NCBI RefSeq assembly: GCF_024529955.1 | Contig: NZ_AP024855.1 | Coordinates: 1-64,000 of the forward strand | Length of the DNA: 64,000 nt | Source of the DNA: Photobacterium toruni | GTDB lineage: Bacteria; Pseudomonadota; Gammaproteobacteria; Enterobacterales; Vibrionaceae | Direction of reading: 5' to 3' | Shown: one piece after another, positions 16,936 through 25,370 of the stretch | Layout: each line of letters starts with the position of its first letter | Position numbering within the stretch: the first letter of the stretch is position 1 | The notes under the pieces: generated by a model | What the model saw: only the letters and a program-made list of their open reading frames with translations | What the model was told of the DNA's origin: nothing | The model's database searches: none | Position numbers and translations under genes: made by a program

Positions 16936-19317
16936 ATGAGCAATACAGCAACCGTTATTACTACCAAAGCAGGTGAGGCGTTAATTGCCCAAATGCAGGC
17001 TGAAAATAAAGTATTGGTGATCGATAAGTTTATTTTTGCCAATGTGCCCAATCGCCCCGCGTTCCCAAACCGTGGTGATGTTGTGCCAACTGAACATGTG
17101 GTGCATGAATCTGAAGTACATGAGCAAGGCCGCTTAACTGAAAATTCCGTGATTTATTCCACTACGCTGGCAAGTAATGTTGGCCCGTTCTCATTTAACT
17201 GGTCGGGTTTATTTTGTTCTGAACACAATGTACTTGTTGCCATTAACTTTCCACCGCCAGTCGATAAAACCGTCGATGCGCCGGGCATCACGGGTAATAC
17301 CTTAGTGCGTTCTTTCGTGCTGGAATATAAAGGCATTGCCGAAACAACCAATATCACGGTTGATCCATCAAGCTGGCAATATGATGCTCACAAGCGCATG
17401 TCAAAAATGGATAACGACACCGCGCAAGCGATCATCGACCAAAACGGTAAAGATTGGTTTATTGATGATGGCTTTATTGTTACGCCACAATCTAGTGCTT
17501 ATAGCATTAAAGCGGGTGCGGGTTATGTGTCAGGCCATCGCATTAGCCTTGAGTTTGATCGCATCATTCAGGTACCAGAAAAACCAGTCTTCATTTATGT
17601 AGATGCATTCCGCGAAGGTTCACCAACAGGCGAATGGCAAACAAAATATACCTTTGTTGTTGCTGCAGAAGAAAAAGGTGATTACACCGATGCCCAAGGC
17701 GTGAACCACTTTGTGTGCAAGATTGCGCAGGTGTTTCAAGATGGTAGTGCGGGGGACTTAAGATTGAAATCTAATAACGAAGACGTATCAAATGAAATTA
17801 CAAGAATAAAAACGGATATAAGCTCATTAGATTTTAATAGATATTCAAAATATAAAAGAGCTAGTTTTTTAGCTAATAAATTAGCGGATGGTCATGAAGT
17901 TATTGTTGATATTTATGGTGATTCTACCGCGTGGGGATCGATTCCATTCAATACGTTATCACAAGATAGTGAGAATTCCGCCGTATCTTTGGAGAAAGCA
18001 TTAAATTTAATTTATCCTAATCAAGTTGAAGTTAATAATTGTGCAATACCAGCAACAACATTAAAGAAGTTATTAAATGGAACTGATGGAGGTAATGGAA
18101 CTTATGCAGAACGTATAGCAAAATCTAATGCGTCAATTATATATTCAAATCATTGTTTAAATGATTGTAACTCATATCAATCAGACGAAAATGAATATCG
18201 TGAAAATTTAATTGATTTTATTAATATAACAAGAAGTTATGGAAAAATACCAGTAATTGTCACACCGACGATTATCGCTCCAATTGAATCTGGTCAAGAA
18301 TTCATGATGAAAAGAATGCCAGCTTTTATTGAAACTCAAAGAAAAGTTGCTGAAATAATGAATGTAGATTTGGTCGATAATTATTATTATTCATGTAAAT
18401 CTAGTCGTTACTATAAAGTTCATGATATTGCACCTGATGGAGTACATTTAAGTCGTTTATTTTATCAGATGGCTGGGCGGAATATGGCTATCCCACTATT
18501 AAATGTACATGTTTTGAAAAATAGTTATGATTTAGCAGGTTTGTCCACATCTAATTATTATGACAGTATTAGTAAATCAAGAGCCATATGGTATCGCCAA
18601 GAGTCTGAATTTAGTAGTGTATTGACGGGTGATCGGTCAGCTGAAATAACGCAAGATATTTATTTCCCTATTGTTTTGGATAATCCAACAGATAATACAA
18701 TATTATCTGTTGGTGGATTGCAGGGGCCTGTTGGAGGTGTTAACAAGCTGTCATATTTTGGAGAGGTTGATGATGTGGTTTTTAATGGGCTAATTAACTA
18801 TAAGCGTGAAGATGGGCTTGATTATAATTCTTTTTTCATTCCTTCAAATTGTAAAATCCCTTCTGGTTTAGCTATCGTTGGTGTTTGTTCGGATGTTGGT
18901 GTTAATAATGATAACTTTAACTTTTCAGGTGTTAAACTTTTAAATAGAAATGTCACTAAATTTGGTTCGTTGAATGGGACGGGTCTAAGTGGTGAGGTTA
19001 TAACATCTGGTTGTGAATTAACATTTAACGTAAATGTTTCTGATTCAAGAGATAATATAATTTCATTATCTGATGTTTTAAGTGATTCTAGGAAAATAGC
19101 TATATTTAAAAGAAACAGTTCTCTAATTGCTAATATATATGATGAAGATTTTGAAATTGTTCAAAATGTTCAAAATGGGTTTATTGGTATAAGTCTTGTA
19201 TTTTCAGTTGATACTGTATTAGTGCGGGTTGGTTCAATACAAAAATCAATTGATGTTAGATATTTACCTAACATGTATGTTAGTTCTGACTCTTTATATT
19301 CATTAAGATATATATAA
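16936..19317 (+). CDS. Tail fibre with SGNH-hydrolase-like domain
   Basis: 793 residues from the ATG at 16936. The N-terminal ~150 residues (TKAGEALIAQMQAE, KFIFANVPN) belong to the phage tail-collar fibre type (DUF3751) that attaches to the baseplate. Residues ~320-515 look like an SGNH/GDSL hydrolase: GDS with Ser330, a helix after it, SNHCLND with Asn409, and PDGVHLS with Asp501 and His504. The block II Gly is replaced (NNCAIPATT). The last ~280 residues are beta-rich and unrecognised, probably receptor binding. From about 17760 the base composition turns clearly more AT-rich and codon use changes, so the 3' half was probably acquired as a module. Such domains in fibres can deacetylate surface polysaccharides; that activity is an inference. 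Confidence 0.8.
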   Translation: MSNTATVITTKAGEALIAQMQAENKVLVIDKFIFANVPNRPAFPNRGDVVPTEHVVHESEVHEQGRLTENSVIYSTTLASNVGPFSFNWSGLFCSEHNVLVAINFPPPVDKTVDAPGITGNTLVRSFVLEYKGIAETTNITVDPSSWQYDAHKRMSKMDNDTAQAIIDQNGKDWFIDDGFIVTPQSSAYSIKAGAGYVSGHRISLEFDRIIQVPEKPVFIYVDAFREGSPTGEWQTKYTFVVAAEEKGDYTDAQGVNHFVCKIAQVFQDGSAGDLRLKSNNEDVSNEITRIKTDISSLDFNRYSKYKRASFLANKLADGHEVIVDIYGDSTAWGSIPFNTLSQDSENSAVSLEKALNLIYPNQVEVNNCAIPATTLKKLLNGTDGGNGTYAERIAKSNASIIYSNHCLNDCNSYQSDENEYRENLIDFINITRSYGKIPVIVTPTIIAPIESGQEFMMKRMPAFIETQRKVAEIMNVDLVDNYYYSCKSSRYYKVHDIAPDGVHLSRLFYQMAGRNMAIPLLNVHVLKNSYDLAGLSTSNYYDSISKSRAIWYRQESEFSSVLTGDRSAEITQDIYFPIVLDNPTDNTILSVGGLQGPVGGVNKLSYFGEVDDVVFNGLINYKREDGLDYNSFFIPSNCKIPSGLAIVGVCSDVGVNNDNFNFSGVKLLNRNVTKFGSLNGTGLSGEVITSGCELTFNVNVSDSRDNIISLSDVLSDSRKIAIFKRNSSLIANIYDEDFEIVQNVQNGFIGISLVFSVDTVLVRVGSIQKSIDVRYLPNMYVSSDSLYSLRYI

Positions 19318-19318
19318 A

Positions 19319-19858
19319 ATGCTAACCCTAGACGGAAATCAACTCCCACTAAAAAACCTGCGCATTAGTGTCCGTCAACAATTGGCCGGAAAGGATATGT
19401 CCGGCCAATCGTCAGCGACCGACCAAGCGGAAACAGGAACCAAAGGCAAGGTGCTGGCAATTTCTGGCATCATCCCATTTAACCAATCAACATTATTAAC
19501 GAATATATTCAGCATGGCAGATACCCAAGATAACGGTGCCCGCCATGTTTTCCGCATAAGTAACCGTACAGCGGAAACCCTAAAGATTCGCCAAGTGAAA
19601 TTCCAAGGAACGATTCGATCAGATGAACAAGCCAATTTAAGACAATGGCAAGTGGCCTTTGAATTAATAGAGCATTTATCAGTGCCGGAACGTAAGGAAC
19701 AACGCCAACCGGATAAACCTGCCGCACAACAAAAAGTGCAAGGGGAAACCACGCCAGTAACTAGCACCGCACAAAATGATGATGTGCCGCCAGATACTGC
19801 CGTCGAACTAACCGGAGTCATGGGCGTATTAAAACGGATTGATAACCAACTCGCATGA
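19319..19858 (+). CDS. Baseplate/tail protein of HP1/K139 type
   Basis: 179 residues. The first ~120 residues (LTLDGNQLPLKNLRISVRQQLAGKDMSGQ, then KGKVLAISG and VAFELIEHLSVPERK) look like a compact beta domain resembling DNA circularisation/baseplate adaptor proteins. A Pro/Gln/Thr-rich linker and a short C-terminal helix follow. It lies between fibre and hub genes, where HP1-type phages carry a gene of similar size. I cannot name the family. Start is two bases after the fibre stop; the stop overlaps the next start (ATGA). Confidence 0.6.
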   Translation: MLTLDGNQLPLKNLRISVRQQLAGKDMSGQSSATDQAETGTKGKVLAISGIIPFNQSTLLTNIFSMADTQDNGARHVFRISNRTAETLKIRQVKFQGTIRSDEQANLRQWQVAFELIEHLSVPERKEQRQPDKPAAQQKVQGETTPVTSTAQNDDVPPDTAVELTGVMGVLKRIDNQLA

Positions 19859-20556
19859 ATAAAGACATTAATAGTAAATTCCTTTGCCGCGCCTATTTGG
19901 GTGCGGCAAAAGTTAAAACAAAAAGTCATCGTATCGTCTTTAATGAAAACACCCCCGGACGATGCACCATCACCGTTGAAGGTAGCCCCAACGTTAATAC
20001 CATTGTTGCAGTTGATTTAGGTTGGGGCGATGCCATTAGCCGTGTGTTCTTAGGTTATATCGAACGGGTACAACCTGCCGATAATGGTTGGTCCGTTATC
20101 TTCTGTCGTGAATTATCCGCCATCTTGTTCAAGCCATTAAATGTAATGATGCGCCACCCCACACTAATGCAGCTGCTTGGTGAAGTCACCGATAAAACCG
20201 GATTGCAATTTGTGGCACCGGAACGCGCCTACAGTAAAACAGCTATACCGTGTTTTTATTCAGACGGTAACGGCTATCGCATCATGGATGAATTAGCCCA
20301 AGCATTTAGCATTGATGATCTATTCTGGCAGCAACAAGGCAACGGCCAAATTTACGTGGGAAGTTGGGCCGATTCTTATTGGTCAAATAAACCCATCACC
20401 ATACCTGCTCAATTAATGACGGGCCAAACTGCCACCAAATCAGTACAAGTGCCAGCCATACCCAAGTTAAAGCCCGGTGTTGTCGTTAATGGCTTGCGGT
20501 TATCAGCGGTTGAGTTTTCAGATACGGAGGCAAAGCTTACATGGAAAACACAATAA
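19855..20556 (+). CDS. Baseplate hub protein (gpD/gp27-like)
   Basis: 233 residues. Beta-rich with FNENTPGRCTITVEG near residue 33, LGYIERVQPADNGW near 67 and, near the middle, LLGEVTDKTGLQF and MDELAQAFSIDDLFW, which resemble the second hub domain of gpD-like proteins. It overlaps the neighbouring spike gene by 16 bases. Together they would form the central hub through which the tube passes. It is shorter than P2 GpD (about 390), as in HP1-type phages. Confidence 0.68.
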   Translation: MNKDINSKFLCRAYLGAAKVKTKSHRIVFNENTPGRCTITVEGSPNVNTIVAVDLGWGDAISRVFLGYIERVQPADNGWSVIFCRELSAILFKPLNVMMRHPTLMQLLGEVTDKTGLQFVAPERAYSKTAIPCFYSDGNGYRIMDELAQAFSIDDLFWQQQGNGQIYVGSWADSYWSNKPITIPAQLMTGQTATKSVQVPAIPKLKPGVVVNGLRLSAVEFSDTEAKLTWKTQ

Positions 20557-21272
20557 GGCGGATTATCTATCGCTTGTTTCCAGAGCTAACGGGTAAATGG
20601 CATTTGCCGCGTTGGGGTAAAGTAGTCGCGTTACCCGAGCTGCCAAACGAGGGCGATTTATCTGATCGCTTCTATCCACATTACGCAGTTGATATTGTGT
20701 TGCTCGATGAAAAGGGCGTGGAATATAAAGACAAAGCCCCGTTATTAGCCGTGCCATTACCCGTGCCGGGATTAGGTGATCATGCTGGCAGGTTAGAACC
20801 GCCTGCGATTGGTGCCATTGTTGAGATAGGATTTATCTTTGGCCAACCGGATAAACCCTTTATTCGTTGCGTGCTGCCACTTGGATTTAAACTACCAGGA
20901 ATAAAAGCCGGCGAAAGCCGTTATCAAAATCGTAAAGGGGTTTACCAGTTAGTAGACCAAGACGGTAACTTTGTTGATGAAACCGATGTGCTTGCCTCGC
21001 TGCAGTGCAAAGTGCGTAAGGTGTTAGCTTCTGAATCACAAAGCTATCAAAGCCCTAAAACATGGGTAGGTTCTGAAAAAGAAAATGTGTTGAGTTTACT
21101 CAGTGATCTAATGCAAGTGGTCACAGAGTTATCAAGTACCTTAGCTAGCCATACTCATAGTAGCCCCGAGACAGGTGCGGCAACATCACCACCAATTCAA
21201 AATGACGGCATCACAGGCCATGGCGATGCATCAACAAAATTAAAACAACGATTAGATCCAATCACTAAATAA
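20541..21272 (+). CDS. Baseplate spike protein (gpV-like)
   Basis: 243 residues. The middle third contains an OB-fold-like run (YAVDIVLLDEKGVEY, PPAIGAIVEIGFIFGQPDKPFIRCV), typical of the gpV/gp45 spike. The C-terminal part has a helix and then SHTHSSPETGAATSP, a His-containing loop common in trimeric spike-type proteins. It is the last gene of the late operon and is followed by a strong terminator. The spike pierces the outer membrane at sheath contraction. Confidence 0.75.
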   Translation: MENTIRRIIYRLFPELTGKWHLPRWGKVVALPELPNEGDLSDRFYPHYAVDIVLLDEKGVEYKDKAPLLAVPLPVPGLGDHAGRLEPPAIGAIVEIGFIFGQPDKPFIRCVLPLGFKLPGIKAGESRYQNRKGVYQLVDQDGNFVDETDVLASLQCKVRKVLASESQSYQSPKTWVGSEKENVLSLLSDLMQVVTELSSTLASHTHSSPETGAATSPPIQNDGITGHGDASTKLKQRLDPITK

Positions 21273-21295
21273 ACCGCCCCAATAATACCCACCTC

Positions 21296-21320
21296 AACGC
21301 CCACACACGGGCGTTTTTTT
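21296..21320 (+). terminator. Rho-independent terminator of the prophage late operon
   Basis: A 7-bp perfect stem (aacgccc at 21296-21302, gggcgtt at 21309-21315) with a 6-base loop is followed by a run of T to 21320. It lies 24 bases after the spike gene stop. Confidence 0.88.
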
Positions 21321-22094
21321 ATGCCTGTCGATAAGGTATGGAACAACAAGCACCAACCCAACCACGAAGCGCACAGCCCCTCACGGAATCTATCACGGTG
21401 ACGTAAACCCCACGGAAACCGCACTACTCCTCCCCACCTGCGGGCTTTACGATCTAGAAATTTTTACAGTTTTATTTTTCGCAGTTCTGGCCGTGTAGAA
21501 CTGTAGCAAATTAACGCGCAAGCCCCAGTAATAGCGGGGCTTGGCAGCTTGAGTGATACGCTTAAAATGCCATTCAGAGCCTTAAATAAAATTTCAATGA
21601 ATGATCTAAATTACACCTTTTTTCAGTTTAATGATCACGTTTAATGATCTCGTTTTATTGTTAAGTTATTGATATTATTGAAAGGTGTGTGTTTTCCGTG
21701 GCGTTTTTTGACAAACTAATGATCACGGTTGTTTTCTCACTAAACACACAACGCCAGTATTGGCGCGGGCTGCAGGAGGATTTGGAGAAATGAAAAACTG
21801 AAATTTATAGTTTATTTTATGTTCTAACTTGTTTCTACCCCAAAATCGGTTAGATCAAATACTTATTTATATCTTATTAACGTGATTTGGATTGATTGTA
21901 ATAAGTATTACAATCTTGCTGATTAAGTAGGTATTCATTTATTGATCTTTTATTCAAATAAATGTTATAGAGTCATGATTTTCAATGTAATGTTTAAGCA
22001 TAATGGCTCGGATTTTTTAGTCAGAAAACAGTAAAAAAGTAAGAATGCTTATTAATATTATCTTTTTGAAGGTAAATTCAACCATTGGATTTTT
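21321..22094. other. Non-coding right-end region of the prophage
   Basis: About 770 bases with no convincing gene. It contains two stem-loops (cagttct 21482-21488 with agaactg 21497-21503; caagcccc 21519-21526 with ggggcttg 21536-21543) and a set of repeated taatgatc words (near 21600, 21629, 21642 and 21717), three of which continue as a/tcg. The GC content drops from about 21780 onward. A region of this type next to a prophage end could hold attachment-site arms or a lysogenic promoter, but no att core can be defined without the left end. Confidence 0.4.
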
Positions 22095-22625
22095 ATGGAT
22101 ATTAAAATTATTTTGAGTTTTTTGTTTGGCTTTTTATCTAGTCTTTTAATTGAAAAAATAAAAAACGATTTAGAATCAATCACCCTTATCGACTTATTCC
22201 GCAGAGACTTTAAATTAAGTTGGTATCATTTGTCTTCAGCAAAAAATATGCCAAATTCAGATATGCTTTTTTCGGGTACTTTTGAATATAGAGGAGTTAA
22301 AGGTTTGTCTATATCAGGAGTTGATACATATCTTGTGTTACCAATTCACAACTCTCACCTATTTGAAATAGAAGGACCAAAGTTAGTAAAGTATTTAAAA
22401 AAAGGTGGAAGAGATAGATTTTGGAAAATATACTTATTATCGAAAGATATTGAAATAATTAGAATCAAGCTCTTAAATAAGGAGTTTGGCGATAATGACA
22501 ATGAATATAGAAAGATTATTCGTACGTTGATATTAAATTTATATCAAGAGCTAAATAACTTTGAGCAAGATCTTAGATTAGCGTATCCATTTTTGATTAG
22601 AATCAAGCGATATTTTCAAAGCTAA
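22095..22625 (+). CDS. Unrecognised membrane-anchored protein at the prophage end
   Basis: 176 residues. Residues 3-19 form one hydrophobic helix (IIILSFLFGFLSSLL-like). The rest is soluble, basic and rich in Ile, Leu, Asp and Lys, with RRDFKLSWYHLSSA near residue 35 and a helical C terminus. The gene is very AT-rich compared with the late genes and stands alone after the late-operon terminator. This corresponds to the accessory locus that P2-like phages use for lysogenic conversion and anti-phage genes. I recognise no family; a superinfection-exclusion role is only a suggestion from location. The ribosome binding site is poor. Confidence 0.6.
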   Translation: MDIKIILSFLFGFLSSLLIEKIKNDLESITLIDLFRRDFKLSWYHLSSAKNMPNSDMLFSGTFEYRGVKGLSISGVDTYLVLPIHNSHLFEIEGPKLVKYLKKGGRDRFWKIYLLSKDIEIIRIKLLNKEFGDNDNEYRKIIRTLILNLYQELNNFEQDLRLAYPFLIRIKRYFQS

Positions 22626-22812
22626 CAGAATATTTAAGAGTGTTCCCTATGTAGTGGCTAAGTCAATTTGGCCACTTTACTCTATTTTCTTAATCTATAT
22701 CAATTTGGTTAGAGTCCGAATTCTAAGTCATTTCTGTCCATAAATGTGCTGGCGATTAATTGAGGTTAAAAATTACCTGTCGCCACTTTGTCGCCACTTG
22801 CTAGTTTTAACA

Positions 22813-22850
22813 CTAAAAAAGCCTTAAGTTACTCACTTAAGGCTTTTGTG
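22813..22850. terminator. Terminator hairpin
   Basis: A long stem (aaaagccttaag / cttaaggctttt, loop ttactca) with A runs before and T runs after it, so it can work in both directions. It lies between the prophage end and the carboxypeptidase gene. Confidence 0.75.
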
Positions 22851-22870
22851 TTTTTATTCATTATTTTGAA

Positions 22871-22899
22871 TAAAAAACGACCACCTAAAAAGGTGGCCG
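22871..22899 (-). terminator. Terminator of the carboxypeptidase gene
   Basis: The stem ccacct (22881-22886) / aggtgg (22891-22896) with an AAAA loop, extended by flanking pairs, is followed on the minus strand by a T run (complement of taaaaaa at 22871). It lies 29 bases after the minus-strand stop at 22928. Confidence 0.7.
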
Positions 22900-22927
22900 C
22901 TAGCTTGGTGCTTATAGAGAATCAGTA

Positions 22928-24073
22928 TTAACGAAGATCATCAGTAACAGCAAGTACTGCTGCTAGTGTGTCATGGCCAAAGCCAATACTACGCTCAGGA
23001 GACCAGCCGTATAGGCTATCTGGATGTTTATTATGATCTTTAAATGGCATTTCAACAGTGTAAGACAAGCAGTTAAATTGCTCTGCAACCCAGTTTGATG
23101 CCACTGTTAGGTTAGCTTCGCCTGGCTTATCTTTGCCGTAGCCGTGTTCGTCTTGGAATTCAGGCGTTACAGTTAATAGCGCTTGTTTGAATTTATTTTC
23201 AAGATTTTCAAGGCGAGAATCGTATGATGGAATGCCTTCTGAACCTGCAACGAAGTTAAATGGAATTGCTTCATCGCCGTGAATATCAAGGAACATATCC
23301 ACGCCTGTTGCTAGCATTTTCTCACGTACGTAGAATACTTCAGGGCTATTTTCTAGTGACGGTGTTTGCCACTCGCGGTTAAGGTTTACACCGATTGCAT
23401 TTAAGCGTAGGTGGCCGCGTGCGCTGCCGTCTGGGTTCATGTTTGGTACAATATAGAATACTGCTTTGTTTAATAGAGCACGACCGACGGTGTCAGTTTC
23501 ATCTAACAAGCGTTGTACTAAGCCTTCAACAAACCACTCTGCCATGGTTTCACCTGGATGCTGACGCGCTATAACCCAAATCTTTTTCTTTGGTGCTTCT
23601 TCGCTATCAGCGGTGTGTTCATCACCTATCACTAATAGGCTTACATCGCGATTATCAAGCGTATGACCTAATGTTTCTAGGCGGCAGTTGTAATGGCTTT
23701 GTGCAAGGTGCAATAGATCTTGATGACGATCGTAACTGTACGGTGCAAAGTAAGCAAAATACATGGATTCATTTTCAGGAATAACAGTAAAGGTTAATGT
23801 GTCACCATCAAACTCTGAAGGAATACGGAACCACTCTTCACGATCATAAGAGGCTACAACATCATAGCCGTTCCAGCCTTCAGGGTAGGCTGAGTTAGCC
23901 AAATCTAATAACTTAATAGTATGTGGCTGTTGAGCTTCTGACTCTAAACGAAAGTGAAACCATTGGTGAAGTTCAGATTGGTTATCGTTAGGAATACTAA
24001 GTTGAATGTCGTCTTTGCTGTCTGCTTTAACAACATTGATGCTACCGCTTTCGAAGTTACTGAAAATTTTCAT
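22928..24073 (-). CDS. Zinc carboxypeptidase, M14 family (cytosolic type)
   Basis: 381 residues without a signal peptide, so cytoplasmic. Residues 1-120 form a beta domain as in the M14 cytosolic carboxypeptidase N-terminal region. The catalytic domain has HPGE with zinc ligands His172 and Glu175, NMNPDG near 211, LNREW near 235, DIHGDE with His265, and the general base Glu341 in YTVEMPF. Members of this bacterial subfamily remove C-terminal residues from peptides; the true substrate is not known. It stands alone with its own terminator. It appears to be the first chromosomal gene right of the prophage. Confidence 0.88.
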   Translation of the reverse strand: MKIFSNFESGSINVVKADSKDDIQLSIPNDNQSELHQWFHFRLESEAQQPHTIKLLDLANSAYPEGWNGYDVVASYDREEWFRIPSEFDGDTLTFTVIPENESMYFAYFAPYSYDRHQDLLHLAQSHYNCRLETLGHTLDNRDVSLLVIGDEHTADSEEAPKKKIWVIARQHPGETMAEWFVEGLVQRLLDETDTVGRALLNKAVFYIVPNMNPDGSARGHLRLNAIGVNLNREWQTPSLENSPEVFYVREKMLATGVDMFLDIHGDEAIPFNFVAGSEGIPSYDSRLENLENKFKQALLTVTPEFQDEHGYGKDKPGEANLTVASNWVAEQFNCLSYTVEMPFKDHNKHPDSLYGWSPERSIGFGHDTLAAVLAVTDDLR

Positions 24074-24185
24074 GAGGGTTACTCGTTATCTTTATAAGTA
24101 TGGAATTAGGCTATCACAAACTACCGCAATCGATAATGATTTTTGTTCATCAAAATAAGGTTTCATTGTTAGATTGAGTGATGCC

Positions 24186-24218
24186 GTAATAATAAAAATG
24201 CATACTTTTTATTATTAC
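24186..24218. repeat. Perfect AT-rich inverted repeat
   Basis: A 13-bp perfect stem (gtaataataaaaa / tttttattattac) with a 7-base loop (tgcatac) lies in the 322-base gap between the carboxypeptidase gene and the IS607 remnant. It could be an operator or a remnant terminator; no further gene is seen in the gap. Confidence 0.5.
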
Positions 24219-24395
24219 AATGAGTAAAGTACACTTATATGACTAAGTTGGCTTTTATAGTGATAATTTATGCAATAGTGGTGTTGGGGTTCAGTTTGTG
24301 TGGATGGTTATCTTAAACAGTTAGAAAAATAAGCAACCAACGCAACATCAAGCATGATCAATGTTTCAATTATTGCGCTACATTTAATAGTATAA

Positions 24396-24952
24396 ATGTG
24401 CTTCAAGGTTTTTTATCTGTGGGTTTCAACAACGATATTAGCCCGTATTGAGGGTGTAACAACGCAAACTATCAGACGAAGAATAGAAAGCGGCTGTTAC
24501 GATAAAGTTAAGCTAACCGAGGGCGGTCACAACCGCGTTTTTATTACCCAACAAAGGAGGATATGCTATGTGAGAGTCAGTTCAAGCAAACAACAATCTA
24601 ACAGCGTATCTTGCTCGAACGGTATCCTGACGCAGAATTTATCAGTGATATTGCCTCTGCTTTCAATTTTAAACGAAAAGGACTGCAAACCCTATTGGAA
24701 TCCGCAATGCTCGAACATTCAATCCATGTTGTGGTTGCCTCAAAAGATAGACTCGCCAGATCTGGATTCGAGCTTATCAAGAGACTCGTTGAATTATCGG
24801 ATGGACGAATCGAAATTTTGGATGACCCGAATGACACCACTGAATCATTCGATACAGCAGAGCTTATTGGTTTCATTACCTCATTCTGCAACAGTCACTA
24901 CGGAAAACGATCCGCTGAAAGATGCAAAAGTGATCGCATCGAAAAAGATTAG
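24396..24952 (+). pseudogene. IS607-family serine recombinase (TnpA), frameshifted
   Basis: The N-terminal part (24396 to about 24600) encodes a MerR-like DNA-binding segment (GVTTQTIRRRIESG, TEGGHNRVF) and the start of a serine-recombinase domain with the catalytic-serine motif YVRVSSSKQQ. The protein then continues in another frame from about 24602 to 24952 (RYPDAEFISDIASAFNFKRKGL, KDRLARSGFELI, FITSFCNSHYGKR). A stop in the second frame at 24599 marks the breakpoint, consistent with a small deletion near 24600. The order DNA-binding domain first, then serine recombinase, is the mark of IS607. No active transposase can be made without a frame change. Confidence 0.82.
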
Positions 24953-25370
24953 GTTTTATCCCGAAAATGAATCAGCTTACTTTGATGCTTTAGCGCTCTA
25001 CCGTCGTTCTTATAACCTTGCCGTTGAGCGTATTAAAAGTGATACGTTTAAAGACAATAACGGAAAATGGCGAAACCTCCGTCCATCAATCAAAGCACAG
25101 GTAGAGAGAGAACAAGCTGAATCTGAACGAGCGTACAATTCCATCGTTTCTGATAATGGCACGTTGGATGCTTATGTCACACTTCGCGCGGTAATTAAAA
25201 AAAATAAAGCACTTGCTGCTGATAAAAAGCGAGGCTTACGTCTTAATGAAAATTTCGCAGAAGTCAGTTTCAAAAGCCGTAAAGGAGCAAAGCATTCCTT
25301 TAGCATCGACCGACTACCCAACGGCTTAAACCCTTGTGTTAGGGTGTTAGGTCGAATTGACTTAACGGAA
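24930..25370 (+). pseudogene. TnpB (IS607 type), N-terminal fragment
   Basis: Starting at a GTG (24930) that overlaps the end of tnpA by 23 bases, as usual in IS607, the frame encodes the TnpB N-terminal domain (ASKKIRFYPENE, RRSYNLAVERI, FKSRKGAKHSFSIDRLP, VRVLGRIDLTEP). It is cut at 25370 by the terminal inverted repeat of an IS1595-family element. The RuvC nuclease half and the element's right end, where the guide RNA would be encoded, are missing on the other side. No TnpB nuclease activity is possible. Confidence 0.82.

Larger units (their letters stand above)
1..22625. mobile_element. HP1/K139-type P2-like prophage (right-hand part)
   Basis: A contiguous block of P2-like structural genes is seen: portal and large terminase on the minus strand, then scaffold, capsid, small terminase, head completion, tail, lysis, baseplate, fibre, hub and spike on the plus strand. 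Sheath and tube proteins of the DUF2586/DUF2597 kind, and a fibre placed before the hub and spike genes, are features I know from the HP1/K139 branch rather than P2 itself. All structural frames are open, so the morphogenesis block looks functional. Integrase, repressor and most replication genes are not in the window and should lie to the left. The right boundary is uncertain: late genes end at 21272, and a foreign-looking gene follows up to 22625. No att core can be proven from one end alone. Confidence 0.88.
22626..22927. other. Intergenic region with prophage/chromosome boundary
   Basis: About 300 bases between the last prophage-type gene and the carboxypeptidase gene. It contains the repeated word gtcgccact (22777 and 22788), an inverted agtggc...gccact pair (near 22653 and 22671) and two terminator hairpins listed separately. 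No tRNA gene, the usual HP1 target, is seen. The attachment site probably lies here or shortly upstream, but it cannot be fixed. Confidence 0.35.

Noticed and set aside
21519..21543. Second late-operon terminator or small RNA
   Set aside because: The stem caagcccc/ggggcttg is good but no T run follows and no promoter is evident; kept only as part of the non-coding region.
22626..22927. attR core of the prophage (gtcgccact repeat)
   Set aside because: The 9-base word occurs twice side by side, but the left end of the prophage is outside the window, so no att core match can be made.
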